NCBI GenBank assembly: GCA_028015205.1
Contig: CM051512.1
Location: 23,963,139 to 24,027,138, forward strand
DNA length: 64,000 nt
Direction: 5' to 3'
Origin: Mytilisepta virgata
Taxonomy: Eukaryota > Mollusca > Bivalvia > Mytilida > Mytilidae
Made by a program: the position numbers and the translations under genes. This document shows, piece by piece, positions 13,501-28,500 of this stretch (within the stretch, counting starts at the first letter, position 1; the number at the start of each line of letters is the position of its first letter). The notes beneath the pieces were generated by a model. It was not told the DNA's origin. It did not search any database and was given only the letters and a program-made list of their open reading frames with translations.

Positions 13501-16500
13501 GCTTAATTACTTTGACAGCTTTAAGTATATAAATGTTGTACACACATGATAAATTTGCTGACAAATTTTTGAACTCACCATAACTAGTACTGGTAATGTA
13601 GCTGGAAAACTTGTCTAACTCCAGATATGAATATCCTTCTGTTCCACAATCTGAAAAAAAAGACTCATGTTATCATATTGAAATAAAACAAGATTTACTG
13701 TGAGCCATTGCTCACTAGTGATACCCCTGATGTGATAAGGTCAAAACTAAACGAAGTCGTCAAACAGGAAGTTGATGTCGTCTTGTTCCACAATATGGCA
13801 TACCTATAGAAGGCTTGTGACAAATATCAAGTGGCTGTGATGATTATATGTAGTTGCAGAGAAAAGTGTGATGAAAAATTTTGTTACAGAGAGACGCACG
13901 CACCCACAGGATAAAACGGGGGGTTTAACAAGAAGTGCCTGATTGAGAGCATATCAGACTTTTTTTCATTATAGTTTGGATTCACACATCCACTTGACAG
14001 CCAAATATCACCTTACCAATAACAACTTTTTTCCATTGGAATATCTTGTTATCAAGAAATGAACCGTTCAACTGACAGTAAACGTAAACATATATGAAAG
14101 GTAGGTGAAGATAACATTTTTGTTTCCTACTTGGGTAACATATGATCAGACTGTACTTGAAAAATAAATGTGAACAATGCTGAAATTGGCATCATACATG
14201 TATTTGCCCAGGCTCACATATACACCTGTGTAAATAGCAATTGATTATTAGACCCATGGCCCAAACCAATTGCAACAAAAGGCCTTTTGACACAATAGCA
14301 ATTTCATACTGTGCCTATAAGGGAGAAATTACTTAACTGTAAACAATTTTATAACTTTATTGCACTGAGTTTTAAATTATAGCTTTCATCTCATTATTGC
14401 AGTTTAGTAGCTTTAAGATAATACTTCTATTTAAATGCTTACATGTGCAATACGGATGAGTACCATTATACAAACATTCCCTTGTTTCAGAGCTCTGATA
14501 TTCTGAGCCAGTCTGACCACATGTTCTTTTAACACCATCTCTTGTTGTGTACTCGTTGGCACATGACCTTGACCTTGTCTGATATCCATCCCCACAAGTC
14601 ACAGAACAACCTGACCATTCTGACCATGCATTCCACTGAGGAGCTGAAACAAATAAATTAAAAACTTGAAAGATATGGCATGTACAAAAACAAGTTACTG
14701 AATAAATGAAGCACACATTTAGGCACAACAAAAATATTATATTGTAAATTGAAAACATTTCACTGAGTACAAATTTTCTTGGTTTTAATGGATGTCTCAA
14801 AATAACAATCCAAAGATACTTATATTAGATATAGTAAATTTATACTATGCTGTATACGACGTATGTCAAGGAGTTACCTCTCATCAGCAGCATTAAAACC
14901 GAAACATTTGGAAGACCAAAAAACCAAATTTATATTAAACAAGAAGTACTCAACCAAATATACCGAAATAGGAAGCCAAATTTCAGCTAATGAGATCTAC
15001 CATGTGCAATACAAGGAATGAACCCTTAGTATTTCTATTATTTTTGAATTTTGCTAAATACTGGTAATTCCTGTAACAAATCAATGAATAATCATGTCAG
15101 ACAAGTCTGACAACTGGGTTGGCGAATACCCTCGGGGACCTAGGGTCCACCAGCAGAGGCATCATCCCAGGAGTTTCAAAATAACAATCCAAAGATACTT
15201 ATATTAGATATAGTAAATTTATACTATGCTGTATACGACATATTTCAAGGAGTTACCTCTCATCAGCAGCATTAAAACCGAAACATTTGGAAGACCAAAA
15301 AACCAAATTTATATTAAACAAGAAGTACTCAACCAAATATACCGAAATAGGAAGCCAAATTTCAAACCATGCATTGATGTATTCGAATAATTTCATATTG
15401 TTTCAAATGGAAAAGAAATAGGCAGTACTCACTTAAACATGAATATTCCCAGTACATCTTTCCACAGATTGAGTAATAAGGCAATGTATTATAATATGTC
15501 AGGGTCTGCGTACAGGTATACCATCCATACTGGTAACACCAATAGTCATCCTCATATTTATATGAGCTTCCACTGTATGTGTATGCAGTATTACATGTTC
15601 CAATATTTCCATCATTGACTACCGGGCTACACGACTGGTAATTTGAACACAGGTTACCAAGAGCTGTGGTTACCGTCTTTGTAGATGGATTATTCGTATT
15701 ATAGTTCCATCCACAACCATATGCAAAAGTGGCTTTAGTTATGGAAATTCTGCCATATGTATCATAATCATAACAAGATACTACAAAATTATCGTTTCTA
15801 CATGTTGTACCAGAATCTACATTAAAAAAAAGATGTCCTATCAAATTAATTGAAAGGTTTTTAGGTATCCCATCCCCGAACCCCACCACTTTTTTTTATT
15901 TCAAGTAACTTACAATTTCCTAAATATGTAATGGAATCTAAAAATTGTAATCAGGAGTTTGGGTCTCAAAACTGGAGGATCTTTATTGACATATTTTTAT
16001 GTTGTGTTTAAAGTTTGCTAGACTTTAACTGGAGAATATTTTTTCTATTATTAATAACCATGTGTTACTCTTTGTTAATTGTTTCAACTCAATAAAATTT
16101 GATATAAATGAATTTTTCTCCTATTCTTGACGTTGTACCGGTAATCAATGGGATAAAAATACATGATATTTTTAACCACTTCCGGGTGATTAAATTTCTA
16201 CGTGGGAAGTACCGCCGTTTTTTTTCTACAGTTATTGGAACGATAAACTAGAAAAATCCTGAAATGACATCTATGTAAAAAAACTACATAGCAACGACAT
16301 TTTCTTAAGGTTTTTGACGAAAATCATACGAGAAACAGATTCTCCTTCAATTATTCGTGAGTTATGAAATTTCTCCACCCTCAATACGCTCGCAAAAGCT
16401 CAGGTGGAGAAATTCCATAACTCACTCGTACCTGAAGGAGAATCTATATTTAATTCATCGCAGAGACACAAAACTTGATCATAAAGTTTTATGTTAGAAT

Positions 16501-19500
16501 TTGGGTAAAATACATCCTTTTTGGTCAATTAAGATTGATTCATAACTTCACATCCTAGTTCTACATAGTTCCAAAATCAATTTCATTTTCTGAAAAACTG
16601 AACGATTTTCGGATCTGTTCTAATTTCTTGCTGATTGCGGTAATTTTGTAGTTAGAAAGTTTTCTGGTGTAATAAATAATGAAATTTGTATTAAAATACT
16701 ATCATACAATTTACTTTATCATACAAAAATTGTTTTTGGAACTTCCTCTGCATGAACAATGTACACTTTTCCAAAATCGACAAAAATGTGTCTTCTGAAT
16801 TTTTATTGGTTTTTTTTTGACATTTTCTGATATTAACTGGGTTTTTAAATCTCCAAAGGGAGGACGGGAGAGGACCTCTGATACGGGAATTTTTGGACTC
16901 CCGTCGGAGGAATCACATGTATGTAGTCCCTGCTGTCAAAACATCACCACTAAAATAAGAGTTAACCGAGATGCTCTGGAAAGGCAACCAGTTCCAGCTT
17001 TAAAAAAATACTTACATGTACAATGTTGGGTGTTACACCTTTCTTTTTCATAGTCCCTGCTGTCTAGACATCCCTTATTTTCACTGAAGTAGTTAGGACT
17101 AGGATTTGTACAGCTTCTTGTCCTCTGTCTGTACCCTCCAGCACATGTTCTAGAACAGTCTCCCCAGTTTGACCATGTTGTCCACGCTCCATCACCTAAT
17201 CAACAGAAATGCTGATTAGGGTTGTGATAACTATGATTAGGGTTATGATAACTAGGATTAGGGTTGTGATAACTATGATTAGGGTTGTGATAACTATGAT
17301 TAGGGTTATGATAACTATGATTAGGGTTGTGATAACTAGGATTAGGGTTGTGATAACTAGGATAAGGGTTATGATAACTAGGATTAGGGTTGTGATAACT
17401 ACAATTAGGGTTGTGATAACTAGGATTAGGGTTGACTGCTGGTGTCTTCCATGAAACATTAAAATGTACATATATCTTTAATATTTGAATCATGATAATT
17501 CCGAACATACATTTTTATTGAACAGAACATTGAAATTTAGAAATAATTCCCCTTCATTAACTTTAAAGTTTGAAAATTATTACAATCAATTTGCTAAATT
17601 TACAATAAATCAAAATGACAACAATACTTACGAACACAATGCCATGTGATGAACAAACCAGCCATGCCTTTGTGATCTCCAACATCAGTATCAGTTCCAC
17701 ACGAACTTCCTACATTTGCATTTGTAACTTCAAAAGAACAATCTGTTTCACCCTCACAGTGGTCTTTTACACCATAGGTGTCATCAGAACTACAAGAAAA
17801 GTATGTGTAGCTGACAGAATCGATGACGATGTATGGTTCCAGGGGTTTTACATAGCCAGTATAGCTATAGAGCCCTGACTGGACTTCACTGCTACATGAT
17901 AATGACACTGTGTCACCTTCCTCATATGTATTGTAAAAATATTCTGAAATCAAATAAAAATACACATGTAGTTAAAATAAATTAAATGTTTTCAAACACA
18001 AAATGTAAAAGAGCACTTCAAAACACTGATATCCATGTGCTTTTATGTGTAGTGTAAATGTTTTGAACAACATGCAGGCATGTCCCATTTTTACTTGACT
18101 AAAACTAAAAAATAAGACTTTTCAGCACAAAATAAATTCCCGTTTTACTAACTACTGTTGTGTAACATAAATTCTTTTATATATATTATTATTATATATT
18201 AGTGGACAAATTCAACTTCAATGTATCTAACAGGTGCCAATAAAAAAATACTATTAATGTTTCCTTCAACAAATAAATGAAAAAACATTTCTTCAATGGC
18301 ACTAAACACAAGTCAAACCTGCTTTAAAGGGCACCTCTATATATCAAATCACGGTCTATAAAGGGCACAGTGAAAAAGTCCCATTCATTAACAAAGCCTG
18401 TAATATTTACCTCTGTATAGAGGGCACTTTTTTCTGGTCTCTTGGGACAGGTTTGACTATATAATCAAGTGCTGACATAATATTATAATCACTAATCCTT
18501 ACTTTGTGGGTCTCCAATTTCAGTCTCGTTTCTACGGACAATAAGTGTAAATGTAAATTCTGTTGGATCAGTACCATCAGAACATCCCATTCTAACTTCA
18601 TATGAATCAGCTGCAGATTCCAGAGAGGCTCCACTATTCAGGGTCAGGGTATAACCTGAAAAATGAAAATATTTCTGTTTCTACTCATTTTGCCAGGAGG
18701 GAAAAAGGCAGTCATGCTAGTGTTGTCCATTGTAAAACCGATTATCTATTTGTCGGTTGATGTCAACCAATCAACTATCAATTTTGATTTTGCCAGGAGT
18801 GAAAAAAGCAGACACGCTAGTGTTGTCCATTGTAAAACCGATTATCTATTACTATCAGTTGATGTCAACCAATCAACTATCAATATTGATTTTGCCGGGA
18901 GAGAAAAAAGCAGACATGCTAGTGTTGTCCATTCTAAAACCGATTATCTATTACTATCAGTTGATGTCAACCAATCAACTATCAATTTTGATTTTGCCGG
19001 GAGGGAAAAAAAGCAGACATGCTAGTGTTGTCCATTGTAAAACCGATTAACTATTACTATCAGTTGATGTCAACCAATCAACTATTGATTTTGCCGGGAG
19101 GGAAAAAAACAGACATGCTAGTGTTGTCCTTTGTAAAACCGATTAACTATTACTATCAGTTGATGTCAACCAATCAACTATTGATTTTGCCGGGAGGGAA
19201 AAAAGCAGACATGCTAGTGTTGTCCATTGTAAAACCGATTATCTATTATATCGGTTGATGTCAACCAATCAACTATCAATTTTAAACCTTTTTACCAGAT
19301 TGTCCAATTAAACAATGATGGTAAAAGCACCAACTGTTCAGTGCCTGTAACAAGTCAGACTAATATCAAGACTCTGTTGTGTTTATGTTTGCATTTTGTA
19401 CTCTTTAATGCTATTTTTTTCCAGCATTTTTGTCTGTTGGGTATCACTGATTGATTGGTATATTATTGTTGACCTTTTCTGTTTTCAATTTTGTTCCACA

Positions 19501-22500
19501 AAATGGAAAATATAAACAAATTCTCTTCAAGTGGATTATACTTTTCCATGCACATCTTCAACTTCAACATAGCTAAATGTGCTACAAATTTCCAAGATCT
19601 GGATTAAAGGATGTAAGAGAAGTTGATTATAAAAAATTATGTAACCTATTTTATGAGCCCATCAGAGTGACATTCATCTGATTATATATAGACACCATCT
19701 ACTAGACTAAGGCCTCAGGCTTAAGGTATAGACTGAATTGAAAGAGTAATAAATTCTACGATGCCATATTTGATTCACGATACTGTAAATTTGGAAATTT
19801 TCACTTGCACTTATTATTGCGATTCTTATACACTAGACATAATTGCGAGGTTTAATTATTGCTGCCAATGTGAAACAAAAGTTTTATTATTGTGATCGGA
19901 GATCGGGTAAAAATTGAAAAATAGAAGTTATATTAATGTAATCGTTTTTATTAATGGTTTTAAAAATATTAGAATTCAAAATGTTATATATATAATAGCT
20001 GTCCAAACAATAACTATTCAACTAAGTATCTCTCCCGAGGTCGTCAATGACCAGAAACTTACCTACGTATGTAAATGTAAACCAGAGGCTCCCAGGAGCC
20101 TGTATCGCTCAACTGATATTTCCATTTGCTCATTGCTTAAGGACCTTGAGATTAACATCCATGCCATGTTTGGTTTCAATCCATTCAGTAATTTTCAAGA
20201 AAAAGCAGTTTGTATGTTTTTCCCATAAGGGTCCTATGTTAAACTAAGTCCCCTGCTGGCGGCCATTTTGGATAACAGATCAGCACCAAAGTATCAACAC
20301 TTGGAAAGCACCTCATAAGAAACATTCTTTCTATGTTTGGTTTTAATCCATTCAGTGGTTCTCTAGAAGAAAATTTTTGTATGTATTTCCCATATGGTCA
20401 TATTTTAAACTAAGTTCCCCGCTGGCATCCATCTTGGATGACAGATCAGCATCAAAGTAACAACACTTGGTCAGCACATCAAAAGGAACTGAGTGAGTGA
20501 TGAAAACACCATTGATCTGTCATATGAGAAGTTAGTGTTGTATTTTATACATACCTGACACATGGAACAAGGAGGAAGCAGGACTGGTACCATAGAATTT
20601 GCAAGTCGTTGGATCCCCTGAGGGATCAGTTACTTTAAATGTGTACAGGGAACCAGTATCTACATGGTCAACTGTCACTGATGTTGGGAGGTCAGGATAC
20701 TCTGGACCCTTGAAAAAAACAAACAATAATGATCTTAAATAATGGAACAGCATCAAAAATTACCAAATAAAATTATATTCAATCAAGAAGTTTTCAACTT
20801 TAGAACAAGTCATACAAGCAATTTAATTTTCAAAAATTTTCTGATGCAAAATTGCAGTTAGAATCATTTGAATATTTTATTTACTCCCAGATTGCAAAGT
20901 AATACATTGATGACCTCACAGTATGCAAAGTAGTTTACATAATCTAACATGCTCAACCATTAACAACCAATCAATTGGAATGTTTTGGTGTTGTGATAAT
21001 TTGGCAATTTTTGATAAATCATGTTTTCGACTGAATTTTGATGTGCTATAATTTGACACTTTTTGTCAAAATACTGAAAATACTCCGGCAATATGACTAA
21101 TTTTAAAATGCAGAAGCAGAAAGATCTTTTGTTTTAAATGTGTCGGAATTTTAATACAACCAGTGAAGATAAAATTTTCTTGCTAAAAACATTCTGAAAA
21201 TAATGTGTTTGATTTTAGCACACTTACAACAGATATCAAATTGACCAAAATATTCAAATCATTTATTAGTGTTCTCTTAGAAATGATAATACATTGATAT
21301 GGCTTGGTTAGCAAATATAAAATATTTACCTTGGTTATCATCCAAATTATATAAAAAATAAGGTATAAAGCTGCTGATTTTTTTTTTTTTTAATTTTTTT
21401 AACTTTTTTACCCAGTATCATATCCTGTATTTGTCAAATTTCATTACAAGAAAGATCAAAGTAAAGACAACCAACATATGATGTAAAAAAATATGGTTAC
21501 CATCCTTCTTTCCAAAAATACAGTTGAAAACCATATCCTTTAGAAAGAACAAAACTTATTTTTGTCTTTTTTTAAAATTCTTTATAAAACTAAAGGACGG
21601 ATGAATGAATTATTGTTTAACGTCCAGTGGCAACCAGATGGGCGAGAACATGTTGATATGATAATGAATATCATCCCTGCTTTGTACTAGACCGACAGGC
21701 TGAGATGGATATTTAACGTGCTACCCCATGAGGTAACTGGACACATTATACTGACTCAGAGGCGACCAGTCTTACTCCTAGATGCCACATGCTTGGTGGA
21801 GAAGCAGAACATACCAATTTTAATGTCTTCACCTAGGCAGTTTAAAACTAAAGGTAATTCATAGAAATTCCTAAATAAATCAAAAAAAGATTTATTTATT
21901 ACATATGGTAAATAATTTAAAACAATGGGGAATCTATATAATATAAGACTTTTTACTTCAAATACACGCATGATTGATTTTGAGTAATGAGACTATCTCC
22001 CTTGATTTTGACAGGTTCTTGAACAATTATCACATACTTTTAAAGTCACTGATCTATCTTAATTTTATTTTTCCTTTACTATATGTTATATGTATTTTTA
22101 AACCATGGTAATTTGGAACTCTAAAGAACATACCACATTGTATGTTGTCACAGTAACAGTTCCTGTAACTCTGTTATAACAAGAATCCTCGGCCCACATT
22201 TTGTATGTTAGTACGTTCTGATGGGTTCCAATTGAATGTGGAAGGTCTGTCTTGACATGTATTGTTTCTATTAAAAAAACAAACATTTTATTTCTATATC
22301 TATACTCATTTTATTTCATGTCATCTCTGACATTATCAATCTATGCTGTTATGCACACAAGTATAAAGCATTGCTTAACTCAAACTACCCAATAACTTGG
22401 AATGCTCCTGTCCGTCCCATGGCCATCTTAGTGACCTAAAAAGGAACATTTTGTTGAATACATGTATCACTTTCTAAGGGCACAGTGAAACCATAAATTT

Positions 22501-25500
22501 AATTTGATCCATATGCATTCTTTCTTGAATATTACAAAATTTTAAAAATCATCTCCTCTGAAAATACAAGTGCAAATGATTTGCAAGTTGATACAAATGG
22601 TGTTTGTGAGTCAAACCTGCTCTAAAGGACACCTCTATATAGCAATTTGCTGTTTTTAAAAGAACACAGTGAAAAAGTCCAATTCATGAACAAAGCATGT
22701 GAAATTAACCTCTGTATAGAGGGCACCTGCTTGCAAAGGGCACTTTTTTCTGGTCCCTTGGGTGCCTTTGTAGACAGGTTTGACTGTATAAGGATGGAGA
22801 GAATTTGTCAAGGACAAAAATATTCATATACTCTAAAAACAGAAAGACAATAGTTGTCTAAACTACATGTATATAGAGGTTTGTTTGTTTGTTTAGTTGG
22901 AGTTTAATGCCGTTTTCAGCACATTTGGCTATTTCGTGGCGGCCAGTTTTTATTGGTTGAGGAAGACAGAGTACCCGGAGAGAACCGCGACCTTCGGTAG
23001 GAAAATTGGCAATCCTTGTCAATTAAGGTGGGAGTCGAACACACCCTGCCAAAGGTGAGATTCAAACTCACAACCAAATTGTTGACAGGCTAGTGATCAT
23101 TAGTAGTCATGACGAACTACCTAGACCACTTGGCCACCCCCCTATCTAGAGGTAGAATGAGTCAAATATTTGCCAATATTGGGTACAAAGGGAGAAGTTT
23201 TCTTAATAGGCAAAACTTGGGAGAAATTATCCATTATTATCAATTTTATCAAAATCACTCATAACTTCTCCCATGTGGAAGATTTGCAAGATAAGGCCCT
23301 GAAATGTCAGACTGAATTTTGTCTGAAATGATTGATTGAGTGAATATTTTTTAATGCCGAGCTGGCGATATTGCAGCAAATAGCACGGCGAGAACTAGTT
23401 TGAATGGAACTGGTTAAAATTGAACACAGCATCTAAAACCAATAGTCTATTTACAAGTAAGATATTACAGTATAAACAATAAAAATATCTGAGAAAACAT
23501 TACAAAACATTTTACAATATCACAGAAATGCTATCAGACAAATACTGAAATGATTGAAAGGAACAACATAAATTGTTCTCTTACGTTTATCTGAGTCATG
23601 GTAGAAATAAGTATTGCTATAATCTGGTCCATAGAGTTCAAAATAATCTCCTTGTTTGTCAGGATCAGTAAAATAAAACGGCAAAACCTCGCTATCTATT
23701 GCTGTATGATCAGGAATAGAGGCAGTCCTCGTACTCATGGAAAAAGTTGGTTTACTGTCTGAAAAAATAAAAGAAGTAATTATCACAAAAACATCCAAGT
23801 AAGCAATGGAAAGCTAAAAAATAACTTTCTGTAAAATCTTTTTTAAAAGTCATTTAACAGTAAACTTAGTGGTAAGTCTTCCAGGGAAGACATGACAATT
23901 TTACCTGCGTACTTCTCCATACTGATGCTCTACGCCAAATATCAGGAAGCTAACCGTGGTAGTTCCTGAGAAAAATGTGACAGAAATTTTTCTATCTCAA
24001 ATATATTCTAAGTTCTGTCAAACAGAAAGTGGACATGGGACAGATTCGAAACTGCCTTACATGATATAGTTCTCAATACTGATGCTCTATGGCAAATATC
24101 AGGAAGCTGGCTAGTGTGGTTCCTGAGCAAAATGTGACAGAAATTATTTTGTAACACAGATGCTGATGACAGCGATGCAAGACAACAGATACTGATCCCT
24201 ATATGTCGCCTCTGTGTAACGCAGAAAACACAATAATGACCTTTCATGTGGTGAACAAAAACTTAATTAGCTATACTGAAACTTACTGCCTGTAGTTTCG
24301 TACTGAACAGCATACATTCTTCCAGGATAAACTGTCAAAGTCCATGACTCTGTATGTCCTACGACTATGTTAGAACTAGAAATTGTTTTTTTGATAGTCC
24401 TTGATGGGCAGTAATTTGGTCTATAATCTATGCTGCTATATGATGATCCTGGTGAAAACCCAGTACTACATGTACCATAGCCAATGATCTTCCCTCCTCC
24501 ATCATAACTATAGAAGAAAGAAAATTCAGATTTACCGGTATAATCATTTCTAACCCCCCATTATGCAAAAGACAAAGTGCAGAATACTCAGTTTTGAAAA
24601 ATATTTTAAAAGTGTGAAATATCATAACTTTATTATCATAAAATTTATACAAATATTGAACCTAAACGGAAAAATTTACCCAAGTGACTCAAATGTGAAT
24701 GAGTTGTGTTTTATTATATAAGACGATTTTCTGTTTGTTTGTTTGTTTAGTTGAGGTTTTACGCTGATTTCAGCATACAGTGTGTATTTGGCTATTTTGC
24801 GGCGACCAGTTTTTATTGGTGGAGGAAGCCAGAGTATCCAGAGAGAACCAATGACTTTCGGCAGGAAAATTGGCAGTCCTTGTCAATTAAGATCGGAGTC
24901 ACCACAGGTGAGATTCGAACTCACAACCTCAGCGTTGACAGTCTAGTGATTATTAGTAGTCACGAAGAACTACCTAGACCACTTGGCCACCGAGGCCCCC
25001 TAAGATGATCGTAGTTGCGAAATAATCTTTGATAGTTTACAATAGGCTTTTTTTTCTTCATATAGACCTAAACGCAAAAATTTTGCCAAAGTCATTCAAG
25101 TTAAAATGACGATCATGGTGACTCAAATGATGCTGAGTGTACTTTATAATATAACTGTAGTTGTGTGTTTACATAGATGGAAGATGATAAATATACACAC
25201 TTCTTCCAAATTCATGGACAGAGCATAAAAGTTTTGTAATAAAAATTCAAAAAATGCACTTATACCAAATAAATAATTTGAATTCCTGACTTTTTCCATA
25301 AAAATAAAAAATTTTTCTTGCCTATCATAAGACAAAACATATGTACTTACAAACCAATCATGTCTCCTGCTTTTATAGCAATTCTCTCTGAAGTTGCAGG
25401 TGTTAAGCCTTTTACTTTATTGATATCTCCAGCTATAAAGAAAAAAAATAATCAAATGTCTGAAGGACGTATTTAAGGGTCGACCCGCTATTAGAAAACA

Positions 25501-28500
25501 TACATTTTGTTATATACATGTATATGTCTGAGACTATCATAGTAAGTGTCTGTATTCCTATTTTCCCACCTGACAGACGTAAAAATATTCTTTTGCACAA
25601 TATTATGCTCATTGGGCAAACTCCCACAAATTCAGAATCATCTCGTACCATTAATATAAACTCGGCCTACATATTGATTAAAATTCATGTTCAAAATAAA
25701 TTTTTATAAACTTCAGTATAATGAGAAACCAAAGTCAGTTATTACCCCTGATAAGAATTCCAGGTGGCAGCACACTATAATACGGTCCTAGAGATTCTCT
25801 ACTGATAAACAAATTATTAGAAAATTACATATAGATATAAACAATGCCATCAACTTGCTGTTGTGTTCCAAATTGTTCCAATAGAGGAGGTCATGTTTTT
25901 CCAAAAAATGAAAAAATAAAGAAGAAATGGATCAAAGCAATCAAAAGAAAAATGGATGGAAATAGATATAGACTTTGGAAACCATCAAAAACAAGTGTTG
26001 TGTGTAAACTTCATTTTCTTCCATCAGATTACAAGTCAGAGACCACGTGTGGTAAGTAATATTTATCTATATATATCTAGATTATCTTGTTTATAACATG
26101 CTGATGTTATATTTCTTAGTAAGATTTTTAACATGCATGAGTTCTTTTTACATTATTATTATATTGCAGGGTAAAATTTCTTATCAAAAATATGTAAACA
26201 GATCATTAATAGTCAAAAGAATTTTTGTTAAAACATGTAAAAAATATATTTATACAAAAAGTCATGCATATTTAATAATCTTAAAACATTAATTTTAATT
26301 ATCCTTGGGATAGAAATAAAAATTATATATGTGAATAATATTCTTTCAAAATTACAAGACCCCTCCCCCTGTTTTTTAATAAAATTGAATAGAAAATCAA
26401 AAATATCCATTCATGTCTAATTGAAATTATAAAATTATAAAAAAAATTGATTTTGTTATTTGTTTAATATGAAACTGTTGTTTTCAGGTACTGTTTCACT
26501 TGTAAAAAGATTGAAAAGTGATGCTTTTCCAAGTGTCTTCCCATGGATCAGTACTTCTACTTCTAATGACAGATCAGTACGACAGGCCAAACGAAGTGAG
26601 GCAAAAGTCAATGTTGACTCTGATAGTTCTGAAAGCAGTGAGGACATGCAGGCAAATTTTCCATGTGATGATGCTAATGTTGGAAATGAAATTTATTACA
26701 CAGCCGAACCATGTGTAGATGCAGAAATGACTGTACCCAATGAAAATATGAATGCTCCATCTACTGACTCTTCACTTACACAAACTTTGACATGGCCATC
26801 ACTTTGTGTGGAAAAGTTTATGTTTGACTCGCCTGGGATTATGTTTTATACAGGACTGCAGACATATGAAGATTTTACATTTGTCCTTGCAACTTTAGGA
26901 AATGCTGCTTATAATCTCAATTATTTATATTATAGAAGTGATCAGCTTTCAGTTGAAAACCAGTTTTTTTTTAACACTGATTAAACTTCGGCAGCACAAA
27001 ACTAATTTTGAACTCAGTCGTCTTTTTAATATTTCTGAAACAGCAGTTGTCAGCATTTGGGTAACCTGGGTTAATTTCATGTCAAGACAGTGGCGGGAAG
27101 TAAAAACATTCCCTGACCGAGACATTGTTCGATTTTTCAGTCCGCGTGATTTTAAAACAAAATTTCCATCAACTAGAATAATAATTGATGGGACTGAATG
27201 CCCAGTGATGAAGCCAAAGTCACCAATAGCTCAGCAGTCCACATTTTCAACCTATAAAAACAGGAATACTATCAAACTATTGGTTGGTGCAACTCCTGGT
27301 GGTTTGATAAATTATGTTTCTCCAGCATACGGTGGTTCAACAAGTGATAGGCAAATATGTGAAAGAAGTACTTTGTCCTCAATATGTGATAAAGGTGACT
27401 CGATAATGGCAGACAAAGGATTTAATGTACAAGATTTATTTGCACCATATGATGTATCAATTAATATTCCAACTTTTTTTCGAAAAAAAAACAGAATGAC
27501 TGGCAAAACAGTTTTGAAAGACCATGCTATTTCAAGCAAAAGGGTTCATATTGAAAGAATAATAGGGCTGGCAAAAACTTATAAAATTCTAAAAGCACCG
27601 TTGAACATTACTGAAACTAAACTAGCCAGTGAGATCACATTTGTATGTTTTATGTTGTGTAATTTCAAAACTTGCATCATCCCAGAAACAGCATGAATAT
27701 GTTAACTTCAAGAACATTCTAACCAACTTGTATAAACATGATAAACAAAGTACTAAATAGTGAAATATCATTATTGTATCATACTTAACATACATATATA
27801 TCAATCAAATGTGTATTTGTTATATTCCTTGTAAAAAAACCTTTCTAGAACAGCACTTTTGAAATAATTTTCATAGAATTCTTTTAATTTCTTCACCATG
27901 TTGTCAATAAAGAAATCATCACGTTCAATACAAATAATTTTAAAGTCACAAAATGTATATATAACCAAGATGCATTTTTTAGCATTCGTACAGAATAATT
28001 GTCCCTGTATTTGGTAAAAATAATCATGGTTGTTGTCTAGTATTAAAAGTCCATCTTTCTCCTTTAAGAATGGCACTGTTTTGGTTGTAATCATCTGATT
28101 TCTTACTACAAATGGACATTTAATTTCAAGAAGGGTTTGGTCATCTATGACTGCATCTGGCGATGCCCCAATATATGGATGACTTGAACTGACAAAAATA
28201 CCACACTGTCTGGTTCCACGGCCACATTCAGATTCATATTTTGCCAGTGCAATTGATTCATATTTTCTACCATGCAATATAGCAGAAGTTTTAATGTCCT
28301 TCATAACTGTCAATGAATCAGCTAAATTATTGAAATTAGTTCTATTTGTTGCTTTACAAATACGTCCGAAATTTGAAGCTGTAAGTCTTTTGCATCTCTC
28401 CTGTTTCCAAATCTTATTTTTAGATTGACCTGTTGTTGAAGATTCAATATATTTTATCCTATCTTCTGATATGTGTGAAATATTAGCATCCTTTAACCAT

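Noticed and set aside
17213..17434. Telomere end
   Set aside because: TTAGGG occurs once per 21 bases, not as pure hexamer repeats, and coding exons lie on both sides.
17196..17508. Open frames of 80-102 codons through the 21 bp array
   Set aside because: The period is divisible by three, so all frames stay open; peptides are pure repeats and the region overlaps the splice acceptor of a better-supported exon.
18663..19258. Open frames of 79-120 codons over the 96-102 bp array
   Set aside because: They are repeat translations in several frames at once, with no family match.
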